Below the pieces are notes generated by a model. That model saw only the letters and a list, made by a program, of their open reading frames with translations, was not told the origin of the DNA and did no database searches. A stretch of 64,000 nt of DNA from Chryseobacterium rhizoplanae (GTDB taxonomy: Bacteria > Bacteroidota > Bacteroidia > Flavobacteriales > Weeksellaceae): contig NZ_FXTC01000004.1 in NCBI RefSeq assembly GCF_900182655.1, positions 1 through 64,000 on the forward strand, read 5' to 3'. This document shows, one piece after another, positions 26,432 to 35,246 of the stretch (its first letter is position 1; each line of letters opens with the position of its first letter). The position numbers and the translations under genes were made by a program.

Positions 26432-26459
26432 GTTAGATTTGTAATGAAAATCATCTAAC
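26432..26459 (+). promoter_or_regulatory. Operator/promoter of the metalloregulator gene
   Basis: GTTAGAT (26432-26438) and ATCTAAC (26453-26459) form an inverted repeat that overlaps the -7 element TAGATTTG (26434-26441). It ends 3 bases before the TTG start, consistent with metal-dependent autorepression. Confidence 0.55.
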
Positions 26460-26462
26460 ATT

Positions 26463-27116
26463 TTGAAAACAACCCTAACAGAAGAGAATTACCTGAAAGC
26501 TTTGTTTCATTTAGTTGACAATGAAGGAAAGGTTACGATTAATGAGCTCAGCAAATTTTTGAATGTAAAAATGCCGAGTGTCAATAATATGATGAAAAAG
26601 TTTGCAGAGAAAAAGTGGGTCATTTATGAAACCTACAAACCGCTAATCGTTACCGAAAGCGGAAGACGGGAAGCAGCTCTGGTAGTCCGAAAACACAGAC
26701 TTACCGAAATGTTTCTGGTTAAAAAAATGAATTTTGGATGGGAAAATGTTCACGAAATTGCCGAGCAGCTTGAACACGTACATTCTCAAATCTTCTTTGA
26801 TAAAATGGATGAAATTCTGGATTATCCAAAATTTGATCCCCACGGAGAACCTATTCCTGATAAAGACGGAAATATTATTTCCCAGGATCTGCAGAAACTG
26901 AGCCACTGTGAGCCTGGTGAAAATGTTACTTTTGCCTCTGTCACTTTATCTGACGATGCTTTTTTAACCTATCTCAACGATCGGAAACTACTCCTCAATA
27001 CCAAAGTAAAAATTGTTAAAGTAGAAAGTTTTGATAAATCAATGACGATAGAAATTGATGGGAAAACGGAAATTTTAAGCAAAAAAGCGACTGAAAAAAT
27101 ATTAGTTAAGAAATAA
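26463..27116 (+). CDS. DtxR/MntR-family metal-dependent repressor
   Basis: A 217-residue regulator: N-terminal winged helix (LTEENYLKALFHLVD...VKMPSVNNMMKKFAEKKWV), a dimerisation domain with metal-ligand residues (RKHRLTEMFLVKKM, EQLEHVHSQIF, LSHCEPGE) and a C-terminal FeoA-like SH3 domain. The start is TTG, fixed by homology and the short leader. With bound Mn(II) or Fe(II) this family represses metal uptake genes. None is adjacent, so its regulon lies elsewhere apart from a likely self-site. Confidence 0.9.
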   Translation: MKTTLTEENYLKALFHLVDNEGKVTINELSKFLNVKMPSVNNMMKKFAEKKWVIYETYKPLIVTESGRREAALVVRKHRLTEMFLVKKMNFGWENVHEIAEQLEHVHSQIFFDKMDEILDYPKFDPHGEPIPDKDGNIISQDLQKLSHCEPGENVTFASVTLSDDAFLTYLNDRKLLLNTKVKIVKVESFDKSMTIEIDGKTEILSKKATEKILVKK

Positions 27117-27135
27117 CCTTAACAATCAAAATAAG

Positions 27136-27168
27136 CCTCACAGATATTAAACCTGTGAGGTTTTTTCA
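27136..27168 (+). terminator. Rho-independent terminator of the metalloregulator gene
   Basis: CCTCACAG (27136-27143) pairs with CTGTGAGG (27153-27160), followed by TTTTTTC. Confidence 0.88.
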
Positions 27169-27286
27169 TTCCGGCAATATCACATTAATTATTTTCTGAA
27201 CTCTTAGAAAATGTGTATTTATTTCTACAACTGTTAAAAAACGGTTAAACTCTCTTTCATAAAATACCTGAAAATTAATTTTTAAT

Positions 27287-27294
27287 TAGGTTTG
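27287..27294 (+). promoter_or_regulatory. -7 promoter element of the metallo-beta-lactamase gene
   Basis: TAGGTTTG fits TAnnTTTG 66 bases before the ATG; no clear TTG lies at the right spacing, so the promoter may be weak. Confidence 0.4.
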
Positions 27295-27359
27295 CAAAAC
27301 ATTCTACAGACTTTGTCTTTCCGACAAATACCAACATTTTAATTATTACCCAAAAAATT

Positions 27360-28100
27360 ATGAAAAAAAGCATTCCGTTTTTTATTATTTCGATGCTGTT
27401 AAGCCCATTTGCAAACGCTCAGGACACTAAGGTAAGAGATTTTGTGATTGAGCCTCAGATTAAACCTAACTTTTATATATACAAAACTTTCGGAGTATTC
27501 GGAGGTAAAGAATATTCTACCAATGCTGTTTATCTGGTTACCAAAAAAGGAGTTGTTTTATTTGATGTGCCTTGGCAAAAAACCCAATACCAAAGCTTGC
27601 TGGACACCATTCAAAAGCGTCATAATCTTCCTGTTATTGCAGTATTTGCAACGCATTCACATGAAGACAGAGCCGGAGATTTAAGCTTTTATAACAATAA
27701 AGGAATTAAAACGTATGCAACAGCAAAAACCAATGAACTGCTAAAGAAAGATGGAAAAGCTACTTCTACAGAAATCATCAAAACAGGGAAACCTTATCGT
27801 ATTGGCGGCGAAGAATTTGTGGTAGATTTTCTTGGGGAAGGACATACGGCAGATAATGTAGTAGTTTGGTTCCCAAAATATAAAATACTGGACGGAGGAT
27901 GTCTTGTGAAAAGCAAAGCAGCAGTTGATCTTGGTTATACGGGAGAAGCCAATGTTGCACAATGGCCGCAAACCATGACAAAGCTGAAAAACAAATATTC
28001 ACAGGCCACTCTTGTAATTCCTGGTCACGATGAATGGAAAGGAGGCGGACATGTTGAACATACGCTTGACCTTCTGGACAAAAACAAAAAGCCGGAATAA
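27360..28100 (+). CDS. Subclass B1 metallo-beta-lactamase, IND/CGB type
   Basis: A 246-residue periplasmic enzyme with a signal peptide ending FANAQ. The sequence follows chromosomal IND and CGB enzymes of Chryseobacterium closely (FGVFGGKEYS, GVVLFDVPW, KTGKPYRIGGEEF). The zinc sites are complete: His99, His101 and His162 for Zn1; Asp103, Cys181 and His223 for Zn2. It hydrolyses penicillins, cephalosporins and carbapenems. The residue between His101 and Asp103 is Glu, whereas recalled IND and CGB sequences have Asp. There are no mobile elements around it, so it is intrinsic, not acquired. A shared terminator separates it from tssK. Confidence 0.93.
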   Translation: MKKSIPFFIISMLLSPFANAQDTKVRDFVIEPQIKPNFYIYKTFGVFGGKEYSTNAVYLVTKKGVVLFDVPWQKTQYQSLLDTIQKRHNLPVIAVFATHSHEDRAGDLSFYNNKGIKTYATAKTNELLKKDGKATSTEIIKTGKPYRIGGEEFVVDFLGEGHTADNVVVWFPKYKILDGGCLVKSKAAVDLGYTGEANVAQWPQTMTKLKNKYSQATLVIPGHDEWKGGGHVEHTLDLLDKNKKPE

Positions 28101-28133
28101 TAATTTATTTCCATAATCTGTATATACCATAAA

Positions 28134-28162
28134 AAATCCCGAATTTTCATTCGGGATTTATA
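28134..28162. terminator. Bidirectional terminator
   Basis: AAATCCCGAA (28134-28143) pairs with TTCGGGATTT (28150-28159); A-run before, T-rich sequence after. It separates the convergent lactamase and tssK genes. Confidence 0.88.
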
Positions 28163-28180
28163 TTTTAATGATGGGCTGTA

Positions 28181-29320
28181 TTAATCTAATACACTCCAAC
28201 CTCTTTTAGGATTCGTATTGGTAGAAACCTCTTGCTCGTTAACGATGATGTTTTCTTTTCTCTGACCGATGTAATCAAGCTCACTCAGTTTAGAAAAAAT
28301 GGTTTCAAGGCTTCTCAGCATCTGTTGAATATAAAGCAAAGGCTCACCACAGTTATGATGATCGTAATTGGTCTCTGCTACAATAGAAAGCTGGTTCAAT
28401 AAAGTGTGAGGAGCAATTTCACTCCACTCCAGGCTATAGTTCAGCATTTCTTCCAATTCAGCAGGAACTAGAAGCTGGGTTGAATTATATAAATGAAGCG
28501 CCAGTCTTGCAAAAGATTCAATCAGAAATACTGGCGGCTGCCAAGGCGTAATATTTCTGAACTGGAAATACATATCTCCAAAGGTATTCACCATGGTGCT
28601 GCACAGGAACTTAACATTTTGTGCCAAAGCTGTATTTTGATTTTTATGAGAAGTCTTCTGAATAATTTTAAATGCATACTGCTGAAGATTCCCGATAGAT
28701 TTTGCATAGCTGCTGTAATATTCCACTAATGCCGGATGGCTCTGTACAGACGTACAAGGTGGAATAAAATTGGAATCTACCTGAGCAATATTCCCTTTTA
28801 AATCTACTTTTCCAATGATAAGGTAATTACCTCCCGAATAGCTGCTGTTCAGAGAAGTTACAGGAAGCAGTTCAATATGGTGATTCGGCTGAGCACTTGG
28901 ATGGCGCGGCGGAATTTCCTCAGGGTCAATATCTCCGAAAGGAACTTTATCAAAAGGATTGACAGAGATTAAGATATAATATTCTCCGTCTGCCTGCTCT
29001 TCGTTCATGGATTTCGCCAAAGACTTTACGCTAATTCTTCTGTCTGTCAGCTCAATACGGTAACCTGCCATGGTCACAGCGCTGCAACGCTTGATGACAA
29101 GCTGTACATCATTGGTTGCCGTATTGTGAACATCAAAAATGGTACGGTCTGTAAATTCATTGGAAATAGGCAGAAGTCCGTAGTTATATGTAGTAATTCC
29201 AAGGGAATTGGAATCTCTGATGGTATCAATTAAGAAATTATCCTGATCATTAAGATGTCTCTGGGAAACCTTCATCCCATCCACCCAGTTGATTGCAAAA
29301 TGTTTAATAGGCTGTATCAT
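28181..29320 (-). CDS. tssK: Type VI secretion baseplate protein TssK
   Basis: A 379-residue protein matching Bacteroidota (T6SS subtype iii) TssK: the start INWVDGMKVSQRHLNDQDNFL is the family's N-terminal shell-domain pattern, and the C-terminal ~120 residues are helical as in the TssK head domain. TssK joins the baseplate to the membrane complex. It is the last gene of a tssG-tssN-tssK run with gaps of 54 and 26 bases and ends at a terminator shared with the lactamase gene. Confidence 0.85.
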   Translation of the reverse strand: MIQPIKHFAINWVDGMKVSQRHLNDQDNFLIDTIRDSNSLGITTYNYGLLPISNEFTDRTIFDVHNTATNDVQLVIKRCSAVTMAGYRIELTDRRISVKSLAKSMNEEQADGEYYILISVNPFDKVPFGDIDPEEIPPRHPSAQPNHHIELLPVTSLNSSYSGGNYLIIGKVDLKGNIAQVDSNFIPPCTSVQSHPALVEYYSSYAKSIGNLQQYAFKIIQKTSHKNQNTALAQNVKFLCSTMVNTFGDMYFQFRNITPWQPPVFLIESFARLALHLYNSTQLLVPAELEEMLNYSLEWSEIAPHTLLNQLSIVAETNYDHHNCGEPLLYIQQMLRSLETIFSKLSELDYIGQRKENIIVNEQEVSTNTNPKRGWSVLD

Positions 29321-29346
29321 GTTTAATACTTTTTAATTTTTTGTGA

Positions 29347-30249
29347 TTATGATTTTCTTGCGACTCCCTCCTCTTCATGCTGAATGACTCTCTTACAAAT
29401 CACCACTTCATTTTCAGAAATGCTGTTTGTTGTAATGTCGTGGTCGAAATCTATATATTTTCTGAAACTGAAAAACGATTTTTTAGTGTAAAAGATCCAG
29501 TAATAAGGTTCATTTCCTTCATCTGAAAGATGAATAACAGAACCCGGGTTCTTATGGTTGTAATCATCTACTACCCTGTAGAACCAATCTCCGAAAGTAA
29601 CTCCCGTTGGAAGGGTTTTTGCTTTGATTCTGAAACGGTTGGTATCTTCTAATTTTTTGCTCAATTCAACATTCAATACCATTAACCTGTCAAAATCTGC
29701 TCCTTCAAAATCTGGAAGTTTCTGCTCCGGTGAATATCTCCATGTTTTATAAATATCAAAAGGAATGGTGATAAACTGGATATAGCAGTAATAAAATACC
29801 ATGGGAACCACAAAGATCAGCATACTTGTTGCCGCCATTACAGCATATCCTGTTCCTTTGCTCATCCAGTTAAAGATCAAAGTAAAAAGATATCCTCCCA
29901 AAGCAATACACGTCAATGAAAGCAGAGACTCAAACAGAATACTCATTGCCAGAGAATCAATATGCTTTTTGAAATATTTATGCAGTAAATTAACATGAAT
30001 AATCCCAAAAATAAGGTAAATAACCTGTGCGATGAGATACCAGTACGGATTAAAGAGATTTCCGGCAAATCCGAAAAATCCAGGAATAGCCAGGCATAAA
30101 CTGCACAGAAGCACGTATATAATAATTACTTTAATTTTGATCGCAGGTTTATTTCTCCTGATTACACCCAGTATAACCATCATAATAATTGCGATTAAAG
30201 GCATTAAGATATACCTTAAAAAAATACCTTTTACTGAAGAAATTTCCAT
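29347..30249 (-). CDS. tssN: Type VI secretion membrane protein TssN
   Basis: A 300-residue protein with about six hydrophobic segments in its first 175 residues and a soluble C-terminal part (LPDFEGADFDRLMVLNVELSKKLE...YRVVDDYNHKNPGS). This layout matches TssN, a subunit found only in Bacteroidota T6SS (subtype iii), thought to substitute for parts of the TssJLM membrane complex. It lies between tssG and tssK. Confidence 0.82.
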   Translation of the reverse strand: MEISSVKGIFLRYILMPLIAIIMMVILGVIRRNKPAIKIKVIIIYVLLCSLCLAIPGFFGFAGNLFNPYWYLIAQVIYLIFGIIHVNLLHKYFKKHIDSLAMSILFESLLSLTCIALGGYLFTLIFNWMSKGTGYAVMAATSMLIFVVPMVFYYCYIQFITIPFDIYKTWRYSPEQKLPDFEGADFDRLMVLNVELSKKLEDTNRFRIKAKTLPTGVTFGDWFYRVVDDYNHKNPGSVIHLSDEGNEPYYWIFYTKKSFFSFRKYIDFDHDITTNSISENEVVICKRVIQHEEEGVARKS

Positions 30250-30303
30250 TTGTTTCTTTTCGAATTTATACTTTGTTGGTAGTTGTAAATATAGTAAAAT
30301 AAT

Positions 30304-31245
30304 TTAGAGGAATGTAGAGTATCCAAGGCGGCTGGCATTTCTTCCATCGTCTTCAAGGCTGAATGAATATTCCTCTTTTTCTGTAACAAAATTCTCTTCC
30401 ACATCCACTGTTACCGGAAGAAAATAATCATACAGTGCCTGAAGTACATTTCTGAACGGACTTCCCGGGATATATTTTTTCATATCTTCATAAGGAATAG
30501 GACCAATGTTTACCACCCAGTTTCGCTGCCCGTCCATATGTGGACCACTTGGAATGTAAGTAACTCCTAATCTTGAATTTCCCAATAACATGGAATTATC
30601 ATTTTTCTCAATCCTATCAATGATGTTGGGTGAAAAAGTAACGTTTACCGGCACCTGCAGAAAAGCGGTCATACATCTTTCAAACCATTTTTTATCCCCC
30701 CTTATCTGGTGGAAAAACGGCAGGATATGCATGAAGATATAAGCATTCTGCTTATCCAGCATTTTTATCAGAGGCCAAAGCTCACTTACGGTTTCCAATA
30801 AAGAATCTGTATTGCTTGTAATATCAAATTCAGATTCTTTAAGTAAAGCACTGATTTCCGTAAAAAAAACCTCCAGTTCAAAAGGCCGGAAAAACTTACG
30901 GGCATCATCTTCTACTCTTTTCTGTTTACGGATTTCCCGTACCACAGTATCTACATTCTTTCTGGAAGCTCCAAGAGACGGCGGATGGAATAAACCCTCC
31001 GGAAGATAATCATAAATGCCTTCCCTGTAACTCTCTATGGTAAATACTTCTTCGTCAAATCCTAAATAACTGCTTGAAATACTCTTAATATCCTTCAGGT
31101 AAGCACGGTCGTTCACGCCAACACGCTCAATGAATATATTGCTTACCGCACGGTGGTATTTCAATAGATTAACAGCCACAGCTTCAGCCTTAAAGTCTGT
31201 CTGCAGCTTATTGTAATGCATATCTACAATATTAGTCTCATACAT
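30304..31245 (-). CDS. tssG: Type VI secretion baseplate protein TssG
   Basis: A 313-residue protein. Its C-terminal end (LGNSRLGVTYIPSG...RNWVVNIGPIPYEDMKKYIPG...RLGYSTFL) parallels the TssG family ending (LG-x-RLG..., GPL...FLPG, RLGW-T-L). TssG is a baseplate wedge subunit that binds TssF and TssK. It heads the three-gene run; no other tss gene is found upstream, and the 470 bases to the S1/P1 nuclease hold only AT-rich sequence. Confidence 0.8.
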   Translation of the reverse strand: MYETNIVDMHYNKLQTDFKAEAVAVNLLKYHRAVSNIFIERVGVNDRAYLKDIKSISSSYLGFDEEVFTIESYREGIYDYLPEGLFHPPSLGASRKNVDTVVREIRKQKRVEDDARKFFRPFELEVFFTEISALLKESEFDITSNTDSLLETVSELWPLIKMLDKQNAYIFMHILPFFHQIRGDKKWFERCMTAFLQVPVNVTFSPNIIDRIEKNDNSMLLGNSRLGVTYIPSGPHMDGQRNWVVNIGPIPYEDMKKYIPGSPFRNVLQALYDYFLPVTVDVEENFVTEKEEYSFSLEDDGRNASRLGYSTFL

Positions 31246-31715
31246 AGTGTTTCCTCTGATTATGACTTGTAAAGATAATATATCTCATAAGTTTGAAAAA
31301 ATATTTTGCTAATAATTTTATCCTAAAAATAATAATTATTGACATTAAAAGGAATAATTTCAAGCAAATTCCGTAAAAATACGGTAAATAGAAGGTATAT
31401 TTGTTTTTATAATTTAAAATTAACTATTCAAAATCAAATGGTTAAAGGCTAACCATCCATAGTTTGATGCAGAAATAATTTTTTTATTTTATTCCTTCTT
31501 ATAAATAAAGATGTAGTTCTTTCTACACCCTCCTACTTCAGATATCATTTATCTTTTAGTCTTTCTGACAAAATATAAGCTTTCAAACGTAGTACAATTA
31601 CATCTTTTACGTAAATTAAATTTTATTAACATCATCTTATAGAATAAATTCAGGATAATGCATGCTCATTCCGAAAGCGGGCCGTATCTTTGCAGACTGA
31701 AAATTGTTATTTAAA
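31246..31715. other. Gene-free AT-rich spacer
   Basis: No open frame of interest is seen. It contains the upstream regions of tssG (minus) and of the S1/P1 nuclease gene (plus). TATCTTTG at 31685-31692 is a good -7 element for the nuclease gene; no matching -33 box is evident. No clear promoter for tssG was found. Confidence 0.5.
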
Positions 31716-32507
31716 ATGAAAAGTATCTATTCTAAAATTCTGATTTTAGCATTCATGGCCTCTTCACTTTATTCTTATGCATGGGGATTAACGGGACACA
31801 GGGTTATTGCAGACATTGCAGAAAACCATCTTTCCCGTAAAGCGAGAAGAGAAATTAAAAAGATTATGGGAAAAGAACGTCTGGCTTACTGGGCGAACTG
31901 GCCGGATTTCATTAAATCTGATACCACAGGAGCATGGAAGCAGGCTTCATCATGGCATTATGTAAACATTGATCCGATGACTGACTTTAAAGCTTTTGAA
32001 CAAAACCTAAAAGCACAGGCAGGACCAAGCCTTTATACTCAGGTAAACACACTATCCAGCCAGATCAAAGACAAAAACACTTCTGAAAAAGACAGAAAAA
32101 TTGCTTTAATCTTCCTTATCCATATTATGGGAGATCTTGCACAACCCCTTCACGTGGGAAGAGCAGAAGATTTGGGTGGAAACAAGATCAACGTTACCTA
32201 TTTCGGGGATAAAACCAATTTACACTCAGTTTGGGACGGAAAACTGGTAGATTCTCAAAAATACAGCTACACAGAATATTCTAAGCTTTTAGATATCAAA
32301 TCTAAAGAAGAAGTAGCACAGATACAGTCCGGGACACTGGAAGACTGGTTATATGATTCTCACAAGATTGCCAACAAAATCTATGCACAGACTCCCAATG
32401 ACTCTAAATTATCTTTTGACTACCAGTATAAATTCAATGATACTTTGGAAAGACAGCTTCTATATGGAGGATTGAGACTGGCAAAAGTATTAAACGAGCT
32501 TTTCTAA
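31716..32507 (+). CDS. Secreted S1/P1-type nuclease
   Basis: A 263-residue exported protein from ATG 31716 (the frame is open from TTG 31704). After the signal peptide (ending SLYSYA) the mature protein begins WGLTGHRVIADIAE: an N-terminal Trp and a nearby His are zinc ligands in this family. HIMGDLAQPLHVG and NLHSVWDG hold the others. S1/P1 enzymes are three-zinc nucleases that degrade single-stranded DNA and RNA. It is monocistronic and secreted to the periplasm or outside, perhaps for nutrient recycling. Confidence 0.92.
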   Translation: MKSIYSKILILAFMASSLYSYAWGLTGHRVIADIAENHLSRKARREIKKIMGKERLAYWANWPDFIKSDTTGAWKQASSWHYVNIDPMTDFKAFEQNLKAQAGPSLYTQVNTLSSQIKDKNTSEKDRKIALIFLIHIMGDLAQPLHVGRAEDLGGNKINVTYFGDKTNLHSVWDGKLVDSQKYSYTEYSKLLDIKSKEEVAQIQSGTLEDWLYDSHKIANKIYAQTPNDSKLSFDYQYKFNDTLERQLLYGGLRLAKVLNELF

Positions 32508-32597
32508 ATACGGGTTTCGAGTTGCGGGTTGATTAACCAAAGGCGGCTTAAAATTGTATTTCAAGATATAAAAACGGGACTTCGGTTTCGTTTTTTT

Positions 32598-32654
32598 GTT
32601 TAAGGTTTAAGGTTTAAGGTTTAAGGTTTAAGGTTTAAGGTTTAAGGTTTAAGG
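32598..32654 (+). repeat. Heptanucleotide microsatellite (GTTTAAG)8
   Basis: Eight perfect copies of GTTTAAG from 32598 to 32653, followed by one extra G, about 90 bases after the nuclease gene. It contains no protein-coding frame and is prone to slippage. Confidence 0.95.
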
Positions 32655-32697
32655 AAATTACAGTTTTTATTATTGACACATGTTTTAATTTAAAAAA

Positions 32698-32943
32698 AAT
32701 AAAACACTCATTATCAATCAATTAATATCATTCTCGCAAATCTAAATTTTTCCAAACCGGAACAAAACAACTGATTATCAGTAAATTAATCAATTCACAA
32801 TACACTTATACATTTTACTTCGGACATTATACAAAAAAAACGCCTTTTTAAAATTTAAATAAAACACTGAATATCATGAATTTAAACCAACATATAAAGA
32901 TATTCATACATTTTACTTTTTACATTGTATAAAAAATACGCTA
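32698..32943 (+). repeat. Degenerate duplicated segment upstream of rpoD
   Basis: AATAAAACACT at 32698 and 32858, and ACATTTTACT at 32810 and 32908, each followed by similar sequence ending ACGC, show that one ~150-base AT-rich segment was duplicated and the second copy shortened by ~60 bases. The region 32508-33010 holds no gene. The rpoD promoter must lie within or just after it, but no clean TAnnTTTG was found. Confidence 0.6.
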
Positions 32944-33010
32944 CCTCGTGTAACCTTTTTACCTTTTCATACGTATATATTATAGTAACTCTTTTTTGAG
33001 GATAAAATAA

Positions 33011-33877
33011 ATGAGACAATTAAAAATCACTAAGCAGGTTACCAACAGGGAAACGGCTTCATTAGACAAGTATTTGCAGGAAATTGGTAAAGTGGAACTG
33101 ATCACTGCGGACGAAGAAGTAGAATTGGCACAAAGAATACGTGCTGGCGACAGAGCCGCACTGGAGAAATTAATCAAAGCCAACCTTCGTTTCGTAGTTT
33201 CTGTATCCAAGCAATACCAAAATCAAGGTCTTTCTTTACCCGATTTGATCAATGAAGGTAACCTAGGATTGATGAAAGCGGCAAAAAGGTACGATGAAAC
33301 TAGAGGTTTCAAATTTATCTCTTATGCAGTATGGTGGATCCGTCAATCAATTTTACAGGCATTGGCTGAACAGTCAAGAATTGTAAGACTACCATTGAAC
33401 AAAATTGGTTCCATCAATAAAATTAATAAAGCTTACGCTCACCTTGAGCAGGAAAATGAAAGACCACCTTCTCCGGAAGAATTGGCTGAAGTTCTTGACA
33501 TGAGCGAGGAAGATATTAAAGAATCAATGAAAAACTCCGGAAGACACCTGTCTATGGATGCACCTTTAGTAGAAGGTGAAGATTCTAATCTTTATGATGT
33601 ATTACGTTCAGGAGAATCTCCAAGTCCTGATAAAGATCTGATGCTTGAATCTCTACAAATCGAGATTGAAAGAGCATTGAATACTTTGACGCCAAGAGAG
33701 GCTGATTTGGTAAGATTGTACTTCGGACTGAACGGAAAACACCCAATGACTTTAGAAGAAATTGGTGAGACTTTCGATCTTACAAGAGAGAGAGTTCGTC
33801 AGATCAAAGAAAAAGCAATTAAGAGACTAAAACACAATACCAGAAGCAAGATCCTAAAATCTTACCTGGGTAAATAA
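33011..33877 (+). CDS. rpoD: RNA polymerase primary sigma factor (RpoD, Bacteroidota type)
   Basis: A 288-residue sigma-70 of the short Bacteroidota kind lacking the long region 1.1. Region 1.2 ([22 protein letters not shown]), region 2 ([50 protein letters not shown]), region 3 and region 4 ([16 protein letters not shown]-like block; [20 protein letters not shown]) are all complete. It directs RNA polymerase to the TAnnTTTG promoters seen across this window. A strong terminator follows directly. Confidence 0.95.
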   Translation: MRQLKITKQVTNRETASLDKYLQEIGKVELITADEEVELAQRIRAGDRAALEKLIKANLRFVVSVSKQYQNQGLSLPDLINEGNLGLMKAAKRYDETRGFKFISYAVWWIRQSILQALAEQSRIVRLPLNKIGSINKINKAYAHLEQENERPPSPEELAEVLDMSEEDIKESMKNSGRHLSMDAPLVEGEDSNLYDVLRSGESPSPDKDLMLESLQIEIERALNTLTPREADLVRLYFGLNGKHPMTLEEIGETFDLTRERVRQIKEKAIKRLKHNTRSKILKSYLGK

Positions 33878-33902
33878 TTTTTAGCGTAAAAAATTTTATA
33901 GG

Positions 33903-33935
33903 CGGAGTCTGTTTTCAGGCTCCGTTTTTTTTATT
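33903..33935 (+). terminator. Rho-independent terminator of rpoD
   Basis: CGGAGTCTG (33903-33911) pairs with CAGGCTCCG (33916-33924), one mismatch, followed by eight Ts. Confidence 0.88.
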
Positions 33936-34093
33936 TAGATAGTATTATACATCCAATCTGCAGACTTCTGTAACATTTTTCACCGTTTATTCAACTAATT
34001 AAAATCATATCCTTTACTCATTTGCGATAAATTCTAAATGATTAATTTTAGTTGACGCGATATGATGTTGAGAACACCAAAATAAAACAGACT

Positions 34094-34696
34094 ATGAAAA
34101 AAATACTTTTCGCTTCTATACTTGCGTTATCCTTTCTTTCCTGCAGAGAAAATAAATCGCAACAAGTTCCTGCAATAGAAAATGCAGTTGATAATGCAGA
34201 ATCTTCAGTTTCAAGTTCTATTAGGAAAAATACATATTCGCGTGATGGAAATCTTGTTCATGAAATCTATCAGGAGCTGATAAAAAATGATAAAGCTTTA
34301 CAGGATCTTGATAAAAGAATAACGGTTATTAATCAGGAAACCGAGGATGCAATGACCGAATATGATGATGTTATTCAAAAATCAGAAACATACTATAATG
34401 ATGCAAAGGCACTATCAAATTCGGTAACCGATTCTGTTACAAAGAAACAAATTGAAAAAGAGATAAAGGCCAGCTCTGGAAAATATGATATAAAAACACA
34501 AACTATCCGAGACCTCATCGTCAAAATAAAAGCAAACAGGACAACAGTTCATGATCAATACCTTGTATTCAAGATCAGAAAAACACTTCCTGAAATTGAA
34601 AAGTATCAGAATGCACATCCTCTGAAAACAGACAGCCTCAATCAATTCATCAATAAGCAAAACCAACTGCTGGAAGAATTGAAAAAATTAAAATAA
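34094..34696 (+). CDS. Coiled-coil lipoprotein of unknown function
   Basis: About 200 residues from ATG 34094; the frame is open back to TTG 34052, but MKKILFASILALSFLSC is a clean lipoprotein signal peptide with the lipidated Cys at residue 17. The mature part is helical and rich in Lys, Asp and Glu, with heptad-like spacing, suggesting coiled coils. No domain is recognised. It is followed after 15 bases by a GNAT gene. Confidence 0.75.
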   Translation: MKKILFASILALSFLSCRENKSQQVPAIENAVDNAESSVSSSIRKNTYSRDGNLVHEIYQELIKNDKALQDLDKRITVINQETEDAMTEYDDVIQKSETYYNDAKALSNSVTDSVTKKQIEKEIKASSGKYDIKTQTIRDLIVKIKANRTTVHDQYLVFKIRKTLPEIEKYQNAHPLKTDSLNQFINKQNQLLEELKKLK

Positions 34697-34711
34697 ATAC
34701 CAACACACCTC

Positions 34712-35212
34712 ATGAAATATACTACAAAATGGCTCACTGATAAAGCCCGCGTTAAAGAACTGGTAGACTTTTTTATTACCCATAAAACAGATTCTTATAT
34801 TTCCCATGGTGAAATGATGTCCGGCAGAGCCATCGATTCCCATCATTGGAATCCGGATCTTGAACTGATTCTTACTGAACAGCTGATTACTGATTTTAAT
34901 TCTGATGGCAGTTCCAGACTGAATATTCTGATTGCAGAAAATGAAAATGGGGAAATTGTCGGAATGATGGTTTTCAATGTGATCAACAGTCCTTTTAAAA
35001 AGTATGCAATTTTAGAAGATATGCTTCTGGATCAGTCTGTAAGAGGCCAGTCACTGGGAAGTAAACTGTTAGAGAAAGCCATCCATGAATCTAAAAACTG
35101 GAATATCAGTTTTATCCTATTGGAAAGCGGAGTCAACAATCATGGAGCGCACAACTTTTTTAGTAAGTATGGTTTCAAAAAGGTATCGGAAAGCTATATT
35201 TTAACAATATAA
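34712..35212 (+). CDS. GNAT-family N-acetyltransferase
   Basis: A 166-residue protein. The acetyl-CoA-binding motif A is visible as LLDQSVRGQSLGSKLLEKAI (Q-x-x-G-x-G/S-like), followed by ILLESGVNNHGAHNFFSKYGFKK, the usual GNAT motif B. The substrate is unknown. It lies 15 bases downstream of the lipoprotein gene and may be co-transcribed. Confidence 0.85.
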   Translation: MKYTTKWLTDKARVKELVDFFITHKTDSYISHGEMMSGRAIDSHHWNPDLELILTEQLITDFNSDGSSRLNILIAENENGEIVGMMVFNVINSPFKKYAILEDMLLDQSVRGQSLGSKLLEKAIHESKNWNISFILLESGVNNHGAHNFFSKYGFKKVSESYILTI

Positions 35213-35246
35213 ATTAAATGATATCTTATGAACAGAAGCCTTTGAA

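Noticed and set aside
27360-28100. Lactamase gene acquired on a mobile element
   Set aside because: No insertion sequence, integrase or flanking repeats; it sits between native genes with ordinary terminators.
32598-32654. Telomere- or CRISPR-like array
   Set aside because: A simple heptanucleotide microsatellite with no spacers on a bacterial chromosome.
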